Shown here one piece after another: positions 54,701 to 64,000 of a stretch of 64,000 nt of DNA (positions are counted from its first letter, which is position 1; each line of letters begins with the position of its first letter). A program made the translations under genes and the position numbers. Location of the stretch: NCBI GenBank assembly GCA_036245805.1, contig BTRK01000001.1, forward strand, positions 17,925,087 through 17,989,086, read 5' to 3'. Below the pieces are notes generated by a model that was not told where the DNA came from, made no database searches, and saw only the letters and a program-made list of their open reading frames with translations. The DNA comes from Pristionchus mayeri. Its lineage: Eukaryota > Nematoda > Chromadorea > Rhabditida > Neodiplogasteridae.

Positions 54701-57700
54701 AGAGAATGAACAGTTGAGAAATATGGAGTGAGTTCGAGTATTTTTATTACAGTGCGCAGTTAGGTAAAACAATCTCGACCGGTCGATCTGTGAGAAAAGT
54801 GTAGAGAATGAGGACGATTACCCGATTTGCGCACTCTATTTTTTATTGTTCTCGCTAAATATGAAGAATGTTACAGTCATCAGAAAGTTATTGCAAGTCT
54901 CTACTCTAAAATCGAAGAAGATATGAAACGGGCGGTCGAGACGTAAGTGATTTGTGAAGGTGTTCAGTGAGATACGGATGGATAGGGATACTGTTTTGAG
55001 CATACATGGACAGACATTACTGCTTAGTCCTAAAACCCGGGAGGGTTCCCATTAGTTCAGCCGCAAAACCGGCAGGGCTTACGGAAACAGATATCCTAAA
55101 ATTGTATGAAACATGATGGACACTATCGGAAAATTGGGAGGGCCTTGCTCCTAGCAGCAATAGTTCCCACGTTTGCACATGAGATCGATTCCAGTCAGAA
55201 CAAACTGACGACAACCGAGATGAGATGTGTGGTACTGGAAGCTGAATTGAGCAGAATTTCGAGCTCTGAGATCCCGCAGAGGTATTTTCTAGGGTTTACC
55301 TTTTGGATAACGATGTGCTTATTATTTTCGGGTGTGTTTCAAGTGCGCTATTTGCTATCTGAAAAGCTATTGAGTGATCCTAAAACCTACCAAAATATAA
55401 TATAAAATAAAGGAAGTCTGTTTGCAATGAAATCGTGAATAAATTATGTTTCAGTCCGCAAGCGCAAGTACCCTTGGTTGAAGATGTGGTTGACGATGAT
55501 TTGAGGAAGCTGAAAATGGAGAAGGAGAAACTTGCCAAGGAGAAGTACGTATGCATGGATATCAACTGATCATGCTAGAACTCTTTCTATTTACCACATA
55601 ACATTATATACTATTCACATCTCTTGGAGCATTCTAGCGTAGATAAAATATATATTTTATACAACCATCCCGCTTCTCTTTTCCATTCCCCGCTCGATAA
55701 CATGAACCCCGCGCTATATTATCAAGTCTACAATGAGGAAGTTAGTTAGATATCTAGTATCATTTCTGATTTCCGTCTTAAAACACCGATTTTGTATATT
55801 ATATTTTCCATTCTTTACTTATTCTATCTTCAGATCCAGTTTGATTCAAGAGCTGATAGAAGCGCGGAAGAATGTTGCGGAGTTGGAGAATCTAAAGAAA
55901 GAGAAGGAAGGGTATGGGGAAGAGAAGTGAGCTGATATGTATTGTATTATTATCAGACGATATTAAGAACAAACTGAGATTGGTCTACTGTAAGATTTAA
56001 AATAATTTATTCAGACTGAAGATGTATCGCGATTTGAAGGCAGCTCACGAGAGGATTGAACATTTGGAAAGGTTAGTGAATAATAAACCATTCCGTTCAT
56101 TTCACTTATGCCCCCGGCCATTCAAAGGGAGAAATCGCGCTTGCTTTCCTTATTTGTGAGTGCGCTCTGGCATGATCTAAATTCCCGCTAATTTCCGCGG
56201 ATAACCCACTGGAACGATGAGTGGATTCCTAACATTGAGATGCAAAATTCGTGCATTTGAAACTATAATGTGTTGATGGACAAGGCTAATGGATGTAATC
56301 ATAGCTGTCCAAGGAACCGTTCGGGGGGGGGGGGGTGCCTTCCCGGGAAGGCACCCCCCCCCCCCGAACGGTTCCTGGACAGCTATGGATGTAATGAAAA
56401 GTTTACATACCTTTTATAAAAAAATATACTGAACTTTGATTGGTCTACTGTAAGGCTTAAAATGATTGCTTCAGAAAGAAGAAGTATCGAGAATTGAAGG
56501 AAGCTCACGAGAAGATTGAAGAGTTGGAGAAGTTCGTTATCTATGACATACATTTTCATTAACCTCGGGGAAACAATATAAGTGGCTCCCATTCCCTGGG
56601 ATGGCAATATAAGTGGCTCCCAATGAGGTGATTTGTTATCTGCACATCACGGCGCATCTTTTGAGCCTACTCCCGAGTCTCTAGGCCATAGTTGGAAAAA
56701 TGCCAAAAATTACTGTATTTGCATATAAGTGGCTCCCGTTCACTAGAATGGGAATATAAGTGGCTACCAATAAGGTGATTTGTTATCGGCGCCCCACAGC
56801 GCATCTTTTGAGCCTACTCATAGATAGTGCAGACTAAATTATGTTGAAGTGGGTACCCTCGGAGCCCGAGGGTATGAAAATGTATGATCTATGATGACAT
56901 TGCAATGGGAGAGGCGGAGTTAGAGAAGGCGGGGCTTCTCCGAAAATACAAAAATGACTACTTATTTTGTGTATATTTTCAGTCTCTCGGATGAATCAGA
57001 AAAACGGTGTGAGAAACTCAAGACCGAAATCGAGAAACTAAATGATGAAGCAGAGGAACTGTTCAAAATGAAGTGAGCAACTTTCTTGTGGATTCATTGT
57101 GAATTGAATGTATTATAGATCAGACGCTGTTCAGGAAATGGAAAATTTGCGAAGGAAAGTCGAGGAGATAGAGAGGTTTCATACTTGCTTATTCATCGAT
57201 TCTATTTACTCGTTAGACAAGAACATTTCGAAAATTTAAGGCGAACTGGAAAAATATAGTAATTGAAAAGTTTTTAACTCGAAGATAAAGTTGTAGGCCT
57301 AGCGAACTGAATGAGTCGAAGTTAAGTAAGCTCGAGGCTGAAAATCGCCGACTCAACGAAAGGCTGGTTTGCAAATTTTCGAAATAAAAGACAACTTCTT
57401 TATAGATTGGATGAAGCCAATCTTCGCATCGAATCACTGAATGGTGAAAAGTTGAATCTAGAGCAGGAGTGGAAAAATACGTGCGAGGAGGCTTCAGAAG
57501 CAGTGGATGTTGTGCGAAGGAGATTAGAGGAGATGGAAAGGTGCAATGCTTGCTTATTGCGTCTAGGCACAAATGCTTTCCTTATCCTCCCACACAGTAT
57601 ACACTCTATATCTTCTCTTTCCACCAGAGGAAAGAGAGAGAATATATAGAGCTAGAGAGGCTAGTGAGGGCCTTTTGCTACGTTGTATCTTCCTAATGGA

Positions 57701-58938
57701 TCTATACTTTTTAAATGAAGGCTAGACAGAGAAAATAATGAAATAAGTCGGCAAATTGTCCTTTTTAAACACGACGAGAACGTTGGAGGTCTGCCGAACT
57801 CAAAGATAAGAAGGTACGAGAGCTCGAAGATGAAAATCTTCGACTCAACGACAGGTCAGGTGGATTAAAATGTCAAAACAAACATATTTTTAAAATGAAT
57901 TATTCAATTATCCAAGAAGTGCCAAATGTGCAATAGGACTCATTCTCATTTTTTTGCATTTCATTTAATCATATTGCAGTGTTTCTGATTCTAAAATCGC
58001 TGCACTTCAAAGTAAAGAAACGAAGAAAGTTGAGGAACAAAATGAGACGATCAACATGACAGAGTAAATATTCATTTCTTTTTTTTCTCAGGATTATTTA
58101 TAGTATGCGATGGGATATCCAGAAATACTATGAAAATTATATTATGAAATGTAAACTATGAAATGTATTAGTACTCACGTTAAGTTTCCATATTTTCAAT
58201 CCCTTTTAGAAGCAAACTGAAGGCGGATGTTACTGCATGGCATATCTGGTACGAGGACAATCGGGCATATTTCGGATCAAATGTGGTATGAATCCTTTAA
58301 TTATAGTTTCCCAATACCCACAAAAATTTCTTGAATCGGCACGCCTGACTGATCATGCTCGCCCATTCCAATTGCACACTCCCTAACACCTTCTGCCGTG
58401 ATCAAGGCACACGCACAAATATAAATAATTTCGTGGGTATTGGGAGATCTTAAAGGGTACTTTCACGAAAATTGAAAAGGAATTCAGCGAATGCCGCCAA
58501 TAAGACTGAATTGGAAGCCTGTGAATGTTCACATTCCTCCTCCTCGATCGATGGAAGGCCCTTATCACGGGGGATATCAATCGATGCCCGAGCATAATCA
58601 TATGGGTCTTCGACCGCTGTTCGAGCCTAATAATATGCCTCATCGATCGATGTTTCTGCCTATTCAAGGAGGCCCTGGCGTATTCAGATCACCTCCTCCC
58701 TCATTCAATTTCCAGGTAAGGTCAATTAATTCTGAATGAATTTATGTGCGATGATATTCCAAGGAGGGGAAGAGAAGGTGTATTTCGTAAGGTAGCGAGG
58801 TTGGAAGTTTCCGTCCTTGGTATGATGAGACGGAGAAAGTGAGAAGGGAAATGGTGTTTCTTTTTGTCTTTGTTATTCTTATCTCAGACGATGCCGAGCC
58901 AGCCAAGACCTCCGGACCAATTTGATATGTACTGGTGA
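51756..58938 (+). CDS. Long coiled-coil protein with Pro/Met-rich C-terminus
   Basis: Twenty-nine exons, about 807 residues: 51756-51822, 52076-52164, 52207-52247, 52426-52491, 52598-52718, 52845-52884, 53035-53098, 53152-53204, 53368-53479, 53554-53625, 53823-53939, 54008-54060, 54279-54357, 54608-54727, 54877-54942, 55195-55281, 55455-55544, 55834-55926, 56015-56071, 56475-56531, 56983-57072, 57119-57175, 57297-57362, 57406-57540, 57721-57813, 57980-58063, 58210-58285, 58488-58715, 58888-58938 (TGA). Most is Lys/Glu/Leu heptad-rich (RERDRLKKEVEA, KENKELKEKLAKM, KAAHERIEHLER), predicting long coiled coils. The end is Pro/Met/His-rich (HIPPPRSMEGPYHGGYQSMP). Nearly all exons are phase 2. No family was recognised; a structural or scaffolding role is inference. 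One intron starts with GC. Confidence 0.8.
53150..54730 (+). repeat. Tandem 855-base duplication inside the coiled-coil gene
   Basis: 53152-53939 and 54008-54727 are parallel copies, introns included (GCTGGTGAGAT, GAAGAAAATTTCC and AATAAGAAGATGGAAGC recur at the same offsets). In the second copy the exon matching 53554-53625 (at about 54434-54500) carries an in-frame TAG (after RDQ), and the exon matching 53368 uses a later acceptor. Skipping the broken exon keeps frame because its neighbours share phase 2. Confidence 0.88.
56300..56387. mobile_element. 88-base near-perfect palindrome with 8-base target duplication
   Basis: CATAGCTGTCC.AGGAACCG then a run of G and TGCCTTCC is mirrored around the central CCCGGG. 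GATGTAAT flanks both sides (56292-56299 and 56388-56395). It is a minimal foldback element in an intron of the coiled-coil gene, consisting of little more than two termini and homopolymer G/C runs. Confidence 0.9.
56575..56822 (+). repeat. Direct repeats with ATATAAGTGGCTCCC core
   Basis: Two units (about 56575-56674 and 56722-56822) share AATATAAGTGGCTCCC, AGGTGATTTGTTATC and GCGCATCTTTTGAGCCTACT. Within each unit ATATAAGTGGCT occurs twice (56576, 56607, 56723, 56754), giving four copies. The repeat lies in an intron of the coiled-coil gene (56532-56982). Confidence 0.88.
58297..58453. mobile_element. TTAA-bounded MITE (157 bases)
   Basis: The inverted ends are TTTCCCAATACCCAC and GTGGGTATTGGGA, with TTAA at both borders. 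The interior CTGATCATGCTCGCCC and TTCTGCCGTGATCAAGGC matches the interior of 25642-25792. It fills much of the intron before the Pro-rich exon of the coiled-coil gene. Confidence 0.8.
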
Positions 58939-59600
58939 AGATTCTGAAGAACATTACCCACCATTTTATTTAACATTGCTGTGATTTCAAAATGAAATGC
59001 ATATAATGAAGGCATCGTAAATATGTAATGTAACATGCAATATTCGATTTTGTGTAGCGGACATAGAAGAAGTTCGATCGATTATTGTTGTAGTTGTTGT
59101 TTGGTTTACATTGTGACCATTGTACGTTTACCTATTTCTTTATTACTCGAGATTTATCACCCGAGTTCATTCGAAGTTAATCATTCAATGTATAAATACT
59201 GTATCCAACTCCTGGTGAATGATCTATGCTTTGAAGTGTTGCAAGTAGCACTAATATATCTGAAAAAATAAAAATTCTACCATATTTTACTGCGGACATC
59301 ATGCAACATCATCTCAATTTTCATATGGTGCGCCTTTCGCGGAACAAACTTGTGCACCTGTTACTAAAAATATTGAATCCAGGTTATGTGTTTACTTTGC
59401 TGTCTACGATTTATAACACAGTGGCGGTGGCTGTTCATTTGCACTTGAGACATAGTGAGAAAATCGATGATTCTCTGTTGGATACGATCTCAAGCTGAAT
59501 GAATCATTGCGGAGTCTTCGATTGTAAACTTTGTTATCGTTAACTATTTTTTGGTTTATTCCCGAACTAGAAGATTCTGTTATATTCATTACCCTTATTC
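58939..59600. other. 3' flank of coiled-coil gene and spacer
   Basis: AT-rich DNA. AATAAA at 59267-59272 is a plausible poly(A) signal about 330 bases after the stop. No gene was recognised, and the inverted-repeat complex starts just beyond. Confidence 0.5.
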
Positions 59601-60137
59601 CATCTTTCACGTTATATGACGCCGTATTCGTAAGGACCGGACAATTCGAGGAGGATATGTAACCGCAAATTTTCGAAAACATGATGCCCGGGGTAGTTTT
59701 CCATGCTGATGACGATGGTACGCTTCATTTTGCCTAATTCATCCCAAATAATGATCTACGAAGGTAGCAAAAATAACGATTATTGTGGTTTATTTGGTCG
59801 ATTTAGGCAGAGAGCTCCTCTCCAATCAGTCACACAGCCCAAGGGCCATAAAACTATTTTCGCGCAAATCGAAGTCCAGTATTTTTAGCAGATGAATTCT
59901 GAGAGAATTGAGATATTCCTTGTAGTGTCCGTACAACGAAAAACTAACCTATGCTGCAAATTTGGTCTTAGGTGTACTTTTTCACGTAGATCACGAAAAT
60001 CTACATTAGGAAGCGGTATCTCTAATCCCTCATTTCCTGTAGCGCGCCTCAACGCTGAGGTCAGTTTTTGTAAATCGTGAACGGCTGCTCCAAACCTCGC
60101 ACATATATAGTAATTCTGAAAGATCTCGTCGAAATAA

Positions 60138-60548
60138 GCACCCACCTTCCGTGGGAAGGTGGCGTATCCTGGCTTTGCAAGCAAAGTCAACAGCTGAGTG
60201 AATTTTGGCAAAATATCAATTCAATAAAAGGAGTGAGATCCTATTACACAAAACAATCAATTCAATAAAAGTCCGGGGATCAACAGCCAAAATTCTCTCA
60301 CTATTTTTGATAATCTCAATACAATGTTGTAATATGAATTTAAACAAAGGAAAATATTCAGATTTCGTAGTGAAATTTAAAAAAATAGTGAGAGAATTTT
60401 GGCTGTTGATCCCCGGACTTTTATTGAATTGATTGTTTTGTGTAATAGGATCTCACTCCTTTTATTGAATTGATATTTTGCCAAAATTCACTCAGCTGTT
60501 GACTTTGCTTGCAAAGCCAGGATACGCCACCTTCCCACGGAAGGTGGA
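60138..60548. repeat. Near-perfect inverted repeat inserted in the complex
   Basis: CACCTTCCGTGGGAAGGTGG...CAGCTGAGTGAATTTTGGC...GATCCTATTACACAAAACA at 60140-60290 is repeated in reverse at 60380-60548 with almost no mismatch. A loop of about 90 bases separates the arms. It interrupts the left arm of the larger hairpin, so it arrived later. The remainder of that insertion (60549-61585) shows nothing recognisable. Confidence 0.9.
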
Positions 60549-62131
60549 TCTCGGGACTTTTATTGATGCGGAGCGATTGATTTGTTTTCGTGATTACCGA
60601 TATCTGCTTACAAGCCTTGAAAGGATAGTGATGGGAAAGTACTGGAAATCTAGGGGCTTTGTTTTCGTGATTAGCGTTTTCTACTTAGTACAATGGATAG
60701 GGAGAGGAATCTCTAATTGATACGTATTTTCCCTGTGGGCTATTTTATAGTGCTTCAGATGGGAAGCTTTCAATTATCTCCTCCTCCCTTTCCACACCCA
60801 GAGGGGACAAATCAGAAAGTGCCCGTTCGACCCCAACAAATAATGCCGCCATGGGTAATTTAGCACGCTGATTTCAAATATGGTACTTGTTTTGCCCTAG
60901 CTTCAACTTTGTATCTCGTTCCCGACGGATGTTGACAACTTGAGACGACTCATGTCGTTTACGACCTGTGACCTGGCCGAGATAGGCGCGAGGGAGGGAG
61001 AGAGAAGGAGGAGGAAGAGGGATAAATTCGCGCGGGAAAATCTTTCAAAGGTGGTAGCACCTACAGATGGAAACCATTCTTTTCGAAAATATGATCATTC
61101 AATTCGCCGTGTCAATATTAGTCTACAGTAGGCAGGTAGGAGTTTGGATTTTCCATTGAGAGCTTGGATAGCCGAAAATGCGACCGAGCTTCCAGAGGGC
61201 TCAAAATTTCGAACTTTGGAGGTCTTTTTCGCACCTTTGCAGATGGAATTTTACAATTCTGAAAAGTCTCTAGGCGGGCAACCGACTACGCTCTATCGAA
61301 TGAGCTATAGCACGTCTCTTTAAGACTGCTGCGGATGTAACTCAAAATTCCGGAACGCCACAAAACCGACAAAAATCGGAGTCAGCCTGAGGCACTTCCG
61401 GTTATGATAGAGACTTGAAATTTTGGATTTAGCATCTTATATGTTCCCGATTAAGTTCCCCAAAAGATGGATACTTCGATTTGAGTTTGAACGGTAGTCG
61501 ATACCCTACCCTCTCACGAACCTTTCCGACCGTGGGAATTTCTCGTTTCCCGGCCAAAATTGCCCCGGCGATTCGCGCCGGGGCTAATTTTTCCTGTTGG
61601 AAGTGAAAAGCTAGCTCATCTGCGAAAAAAGTTACGGTCGTTTGAATGTTCAAAAGTGATGCCCTGAAAAAATGGTGTCCGATAACAATCCAATTTTCTT
61701 TTCATTGGATTCCTCGTGCAATTTTACCCCTGCGCGCAAATTTATAGGAAAATGGAAGGTCTGGTATTCGACGAAATTTTTAAAAGAATATAGCGAAATC
61801 GAGATTTTTTGGCCAAAAATTACGATATTTTATTCCTACAAATTTTCTTTCACGTTTCGATGAGGAGATATGTGCAGATTCGTTTTCTACGGGTCGAAAT
61901 ACGTCAGTAAAAAATTAACTCGGCTTATCCTGAGATTTTCGATTTTTGGCCTCTAAATCATCGAAAAAAACCCTGTTTTCGAAAATCTCAGAATAAGCCG
62001 AGTTAATTTTTTTCTGACGTATTTTGACCCGTAGAAAACGAATGTGCACATATCTCCTCACCAAAACGTGAAATAAAATTTGTAAAAATAAAATATCGTA
62101 ATTTTTGGCCAAAAAATCTCGACGTCTCTAT

Positions 62132-62402
62132 AAAAAAAAGGTAAAGGTGCAGCCACGTCAAGCGATTTTACAGTCGTGAACGACTACGCTAGGTGGTGTG
62201 GTGCGGTGAGGCCGACTACTGCTAGGACTACGTAACCCTGCTGTCCAAAGTGCTTCTAGGGAACGTTACCTTTCACGACCGAGGTCACTACCAATCTACC
62301 GACCCCGGGGGGATAGAGGGCTTGGTCTGCCCAGGCGGGGGATCGAACTCAGGACCCTTGTATGACGAGCAGCGCCTCACACCACTGCGCCACCCACGTC
62401 GC
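62132..62402 (-). mobile_element. tRNA-derived SINE inserted in hairpin arm
   Basis: Read on the minus strand, the head has TGGCGCAGTGGTGTGAGGCG (pol III A box) and, after a tRNA-like spacing, GAGTTCGATCCCC (B box). It ends in a T run (CTTTACCTTTTTTTT). It splits the pairing of the inner hairpin: the left arm reads AATATAGCGAAATCGAGATT without a break, while the right arm has these 270 bases between CTCGA and GCTATATTC. It is not a real tRNA gene, since the arms do not fold throughout. Confidence 0.78.
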
Positions 62403-62842
62403 TATATTCTTTTGAAAATTTCGTCGAATACCAGACCTTCGATTTTCCTATAAATTTGCGCGCAGGGGTAAAATTGCACGAAGAATCCATTGAAAAGAAA
62501 ATTGGATTGTTATCGGACACCATTTTTTCAGGGCATCAATTTTGAACATTCAAATGACCGTAACTTTTTTCGCAGATGAGCTAGCCCTTCAGCTCCAACA
62601 TGAAAAATGCTTTTCTCATCGAGATCTTTCAGAATTACTATATATCTGCGGGGTTTGGAACAGCCGTTCACGATTTACAAAAAGCGACCTCAGCGTTGAG
62701 GCGCGCGACAGGAAATGAGGGATCAGAGATACCGCGGTCGATTTTCGTGATCTACCTGAAAAAGTACCCCTAGGGACGAATTTACAGCATTGGTTAGTTT
62801 TTCGTTGTACGGACGTATCTCGTTTCTCTCAGATTTCCTCTG

Positions 62843-63275
62843 TTAGTTATGATCAAATGAAACTTCATCAACTACATAGCCTAGTCGACATGAGAAGTAT
62901 CAATTGGGCTTTGATGTGAATTGCTGTTCCATAAACACAAGGCAGCATAGTGTGTTGGATGTGGTCTGTGCCTGTTATCCTTTTCCGTTGGTTCGAATCC
63001 AGTATTTTGCATCCATTTCTTGCTTCATTTTCACCAACTATCAATCGACTATAGGTCATGAAAAAAGGTCTTTGAACACTGTACAAAAACAGCAAAAAAT
63101 GGTTGCAAAATTTTGGATTCGAACCAATGGGAAAAGGGTAACAGGCATAGACCACATCCAACGCACTATGCTGCCTTGTGTTTATGGAACACCAATTCAC
63201 ATCAAAGCCCAAGTGATTCTTCTCATGTCGACTAGGCTATGTAGTTGATGAAGTTTCATTTGACCATAACTAAAA
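62843..63275. mobile_element. Palindromic element carrying two inverted tRNA-like SINE heads
   Basis: The ends AGTTATGATCAAATGAAACT and AGTTTCATTTGACCATAACT are inverted repeats, and the element interrupts the right arm of the big hairpin. Within each arm lies AAGGCAGCATAGTGTGTTGG followed by GGTTCGAATCC, a perfect pol III B box (plus at 62940-63000, minus at about 63115-63180). The long overlapping open frames on both strands here arise from the palindrome and have no protein signature. Confidence 0.8.
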
Positions 63276-63782
63276 ATACCGGACTTCGATTTGCGCGAAA
63301 ATCGTTTTATGGCCCTTGGGCAGTGTGACTTACATTCCCTTGGGCAGTGTGACTTACAAATAGCGCACAGCACTTTTGTTGTTTAAGTATAGATGATGTC
63401 GTGAAGTCGATGAAGGCGGTTTCAAATGATTCTGGTTTCTATCTCATCGTGAAGAGAATGAAAAATCATCCCTGGATTTCAATTTTCGTGTTTGTAGAGG
63501 AACTCTCTGCCTAAATCGACCAAATAAACCACAATAATCGTTATTTTTGCTACCTTCGTAGATCATCATTTGGGATGAATTAGGCAAAATGAAGTCTACC
63601 ATCGTCATCAGCATGGAAAACTACCCCGGGCATCATGTTTTCGAAAATTTGCTGTTCCACCACTTGTCCGAGTATTAGAAATACGGCGTCATATAATGGT
63701 AACGCGTACCGGAATCGTTGTGATACCTGAATTCAATTTCTTCCATTTTCATAATTCGTTTTTAATCAGTCGTGTTCTCAGA

Positions 63783-64000
63783 ATGGAGTCCGGAATACCC
63801 TCGTATCCTTACATTTTCTTCAAGGACAAGAAGAAAGAACTCAGGTGAGAGGCTTTTTGTGAGACCAATCTAAAAATGTATGTCAATTTTACCACCCCGA
63901 AAGAAATCACGACTTATTCAGAGGTCCAATGGCAGAGCGAATCACACAGGAATTTTACAGACATGATTTGTTCGACGGATCATATACATTCTGCGTGAGT
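63783..64000 (+). CDS. 5' end of an unidentified gene, cut by the window edge
   Basis: Exon 63783-63844 starts MESGIPSYPYIFFKDKKK and is followed by GTGAGA. Exon 63922-63994 continues in frame (GPMAERITQEFYRHDLFDGS, YTFC), followed by GTGAGT at the very end. Good splice sites and phase agreement support a real gene, but 45 residues are too few to name a family. Confidence 0.6.

Larger units (their letters stand above)
59607..63710. repeat. 4.1 kb nested inverted-repeat complex
   Basis: The outer arms pair from both ends: ATGCCCGGGGTAGTTTTCCA near 59687 against its complement near 63625, and TTATTTTTGCTACCTTCGTA likewise. Pairing continues through CGTACAACGAAAAACTAACC (59930, against 62790) and AATTCTGAAAGATCTCGT (60113, against 62625). 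The left arm is broken by 60138-61585 and the right arm by 62843-63275. Inner arms 61616-61790 and 62405-62590 pair again (GTGTCCGATAACAATCCAAT), as do 61795-61920 and 62000-62125. No intact coding sequence is present. Confidence 0.88.

Noticed and set aside
56575..56822. CRISPR-like array of ATATAAGTGGCTCCC
   Set aside because: Four copies with unequal spacing inside a eukaryotic intron and no cas-like genes; it is a direct duplication.
62960..63190. tRNA gene suggested by GGTTCGAATCC
   Set aside because: There is no acceptor stem or full cloverleaf. The box lies in a repeated SINE head present in both arms of a palindrome.
62868..63248. Two overlapping 114-codon open frames, one on each strand
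   Set aside because: They are mirror products of the palindromic SINE-bearing element and read through pol III box sequence.

Overview
The window looks like nuclear DNA of a free-living nematode, most likely a diplogastrid such as Pristionchus (inference). Genes are split into many short exons (often 60-150 bases) with GT-AG introns ending in TTTCAG. Products include nematode-type F-box proteins, a chitin-binding proteoglycan like the Caenorhabditis CPG eggshell proteins, and a THAP-domain protein. There is no sign of bacterial or viral coding. All exon models were built by eye from frame, splice signals, phase and paralogue comparison.

Layout. 1-2465: minus-strand fragment of a probable multi-pass membrane (chemoreceptor-like) gene. 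2466-18643: an array of plus-strand F-box-type genes (2466-4080, 5330-7026, 7285-9548, about 9828-11775, 12259-15252, 16669-18643), with a gene relic at 4418-5318 and a LINE fragment at 15842-16487. A seventh member lies at 31265-37714. Six share one exon plan with a 150-base F-box exon; the gene at 12259 is a divergent relative. 19204-25218: a PARP6/PARP8-like mono-ADP-ribosyltransferase whose first intron holds a 1.58 kb hairpin and a LINE remnant. 26095-30310: secreted chitin-binding proteoglycan with five peritrophin-A domains and a Ser-Gly attachment tract; its introns are full of the heptamer TACGGTA or its complement. 38099-51078: a long THAP-domain gene with an amplified pair of micro-exons and introns carrying a mariner-like element, a LINE and palindromes. 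51756-58938: a coiled-coil gene built from duplicated phase-2 exons. 59600-63715: a 4 kb nested inverted-repeat complex with tRNA-derived SINE sequence. 63783 to the end: the start of another gene.

Two themes stand out. First, local duplication drives gene content: F-box paralogues, leader exons that look shared between unrelated genes, micro-exon pairs and coiled-coil blocks. Second, introns and spacers are packed with palindromic and terminal-inverted-repeat elements: TTAA-bounded MITEs, CTAGGTCGGATGAGAAC-ended MITEs, 8-base-TSD palindromes, and hairpins with arms of 0.4-0.6 kb. Several otherwise unrelated elements share the same internal GC-rich or GAGAGAGTGTGCAAAA module. No tRNA, rRNA or CRISPR locus was found; the only tRNA-like sequences are SINE heads.
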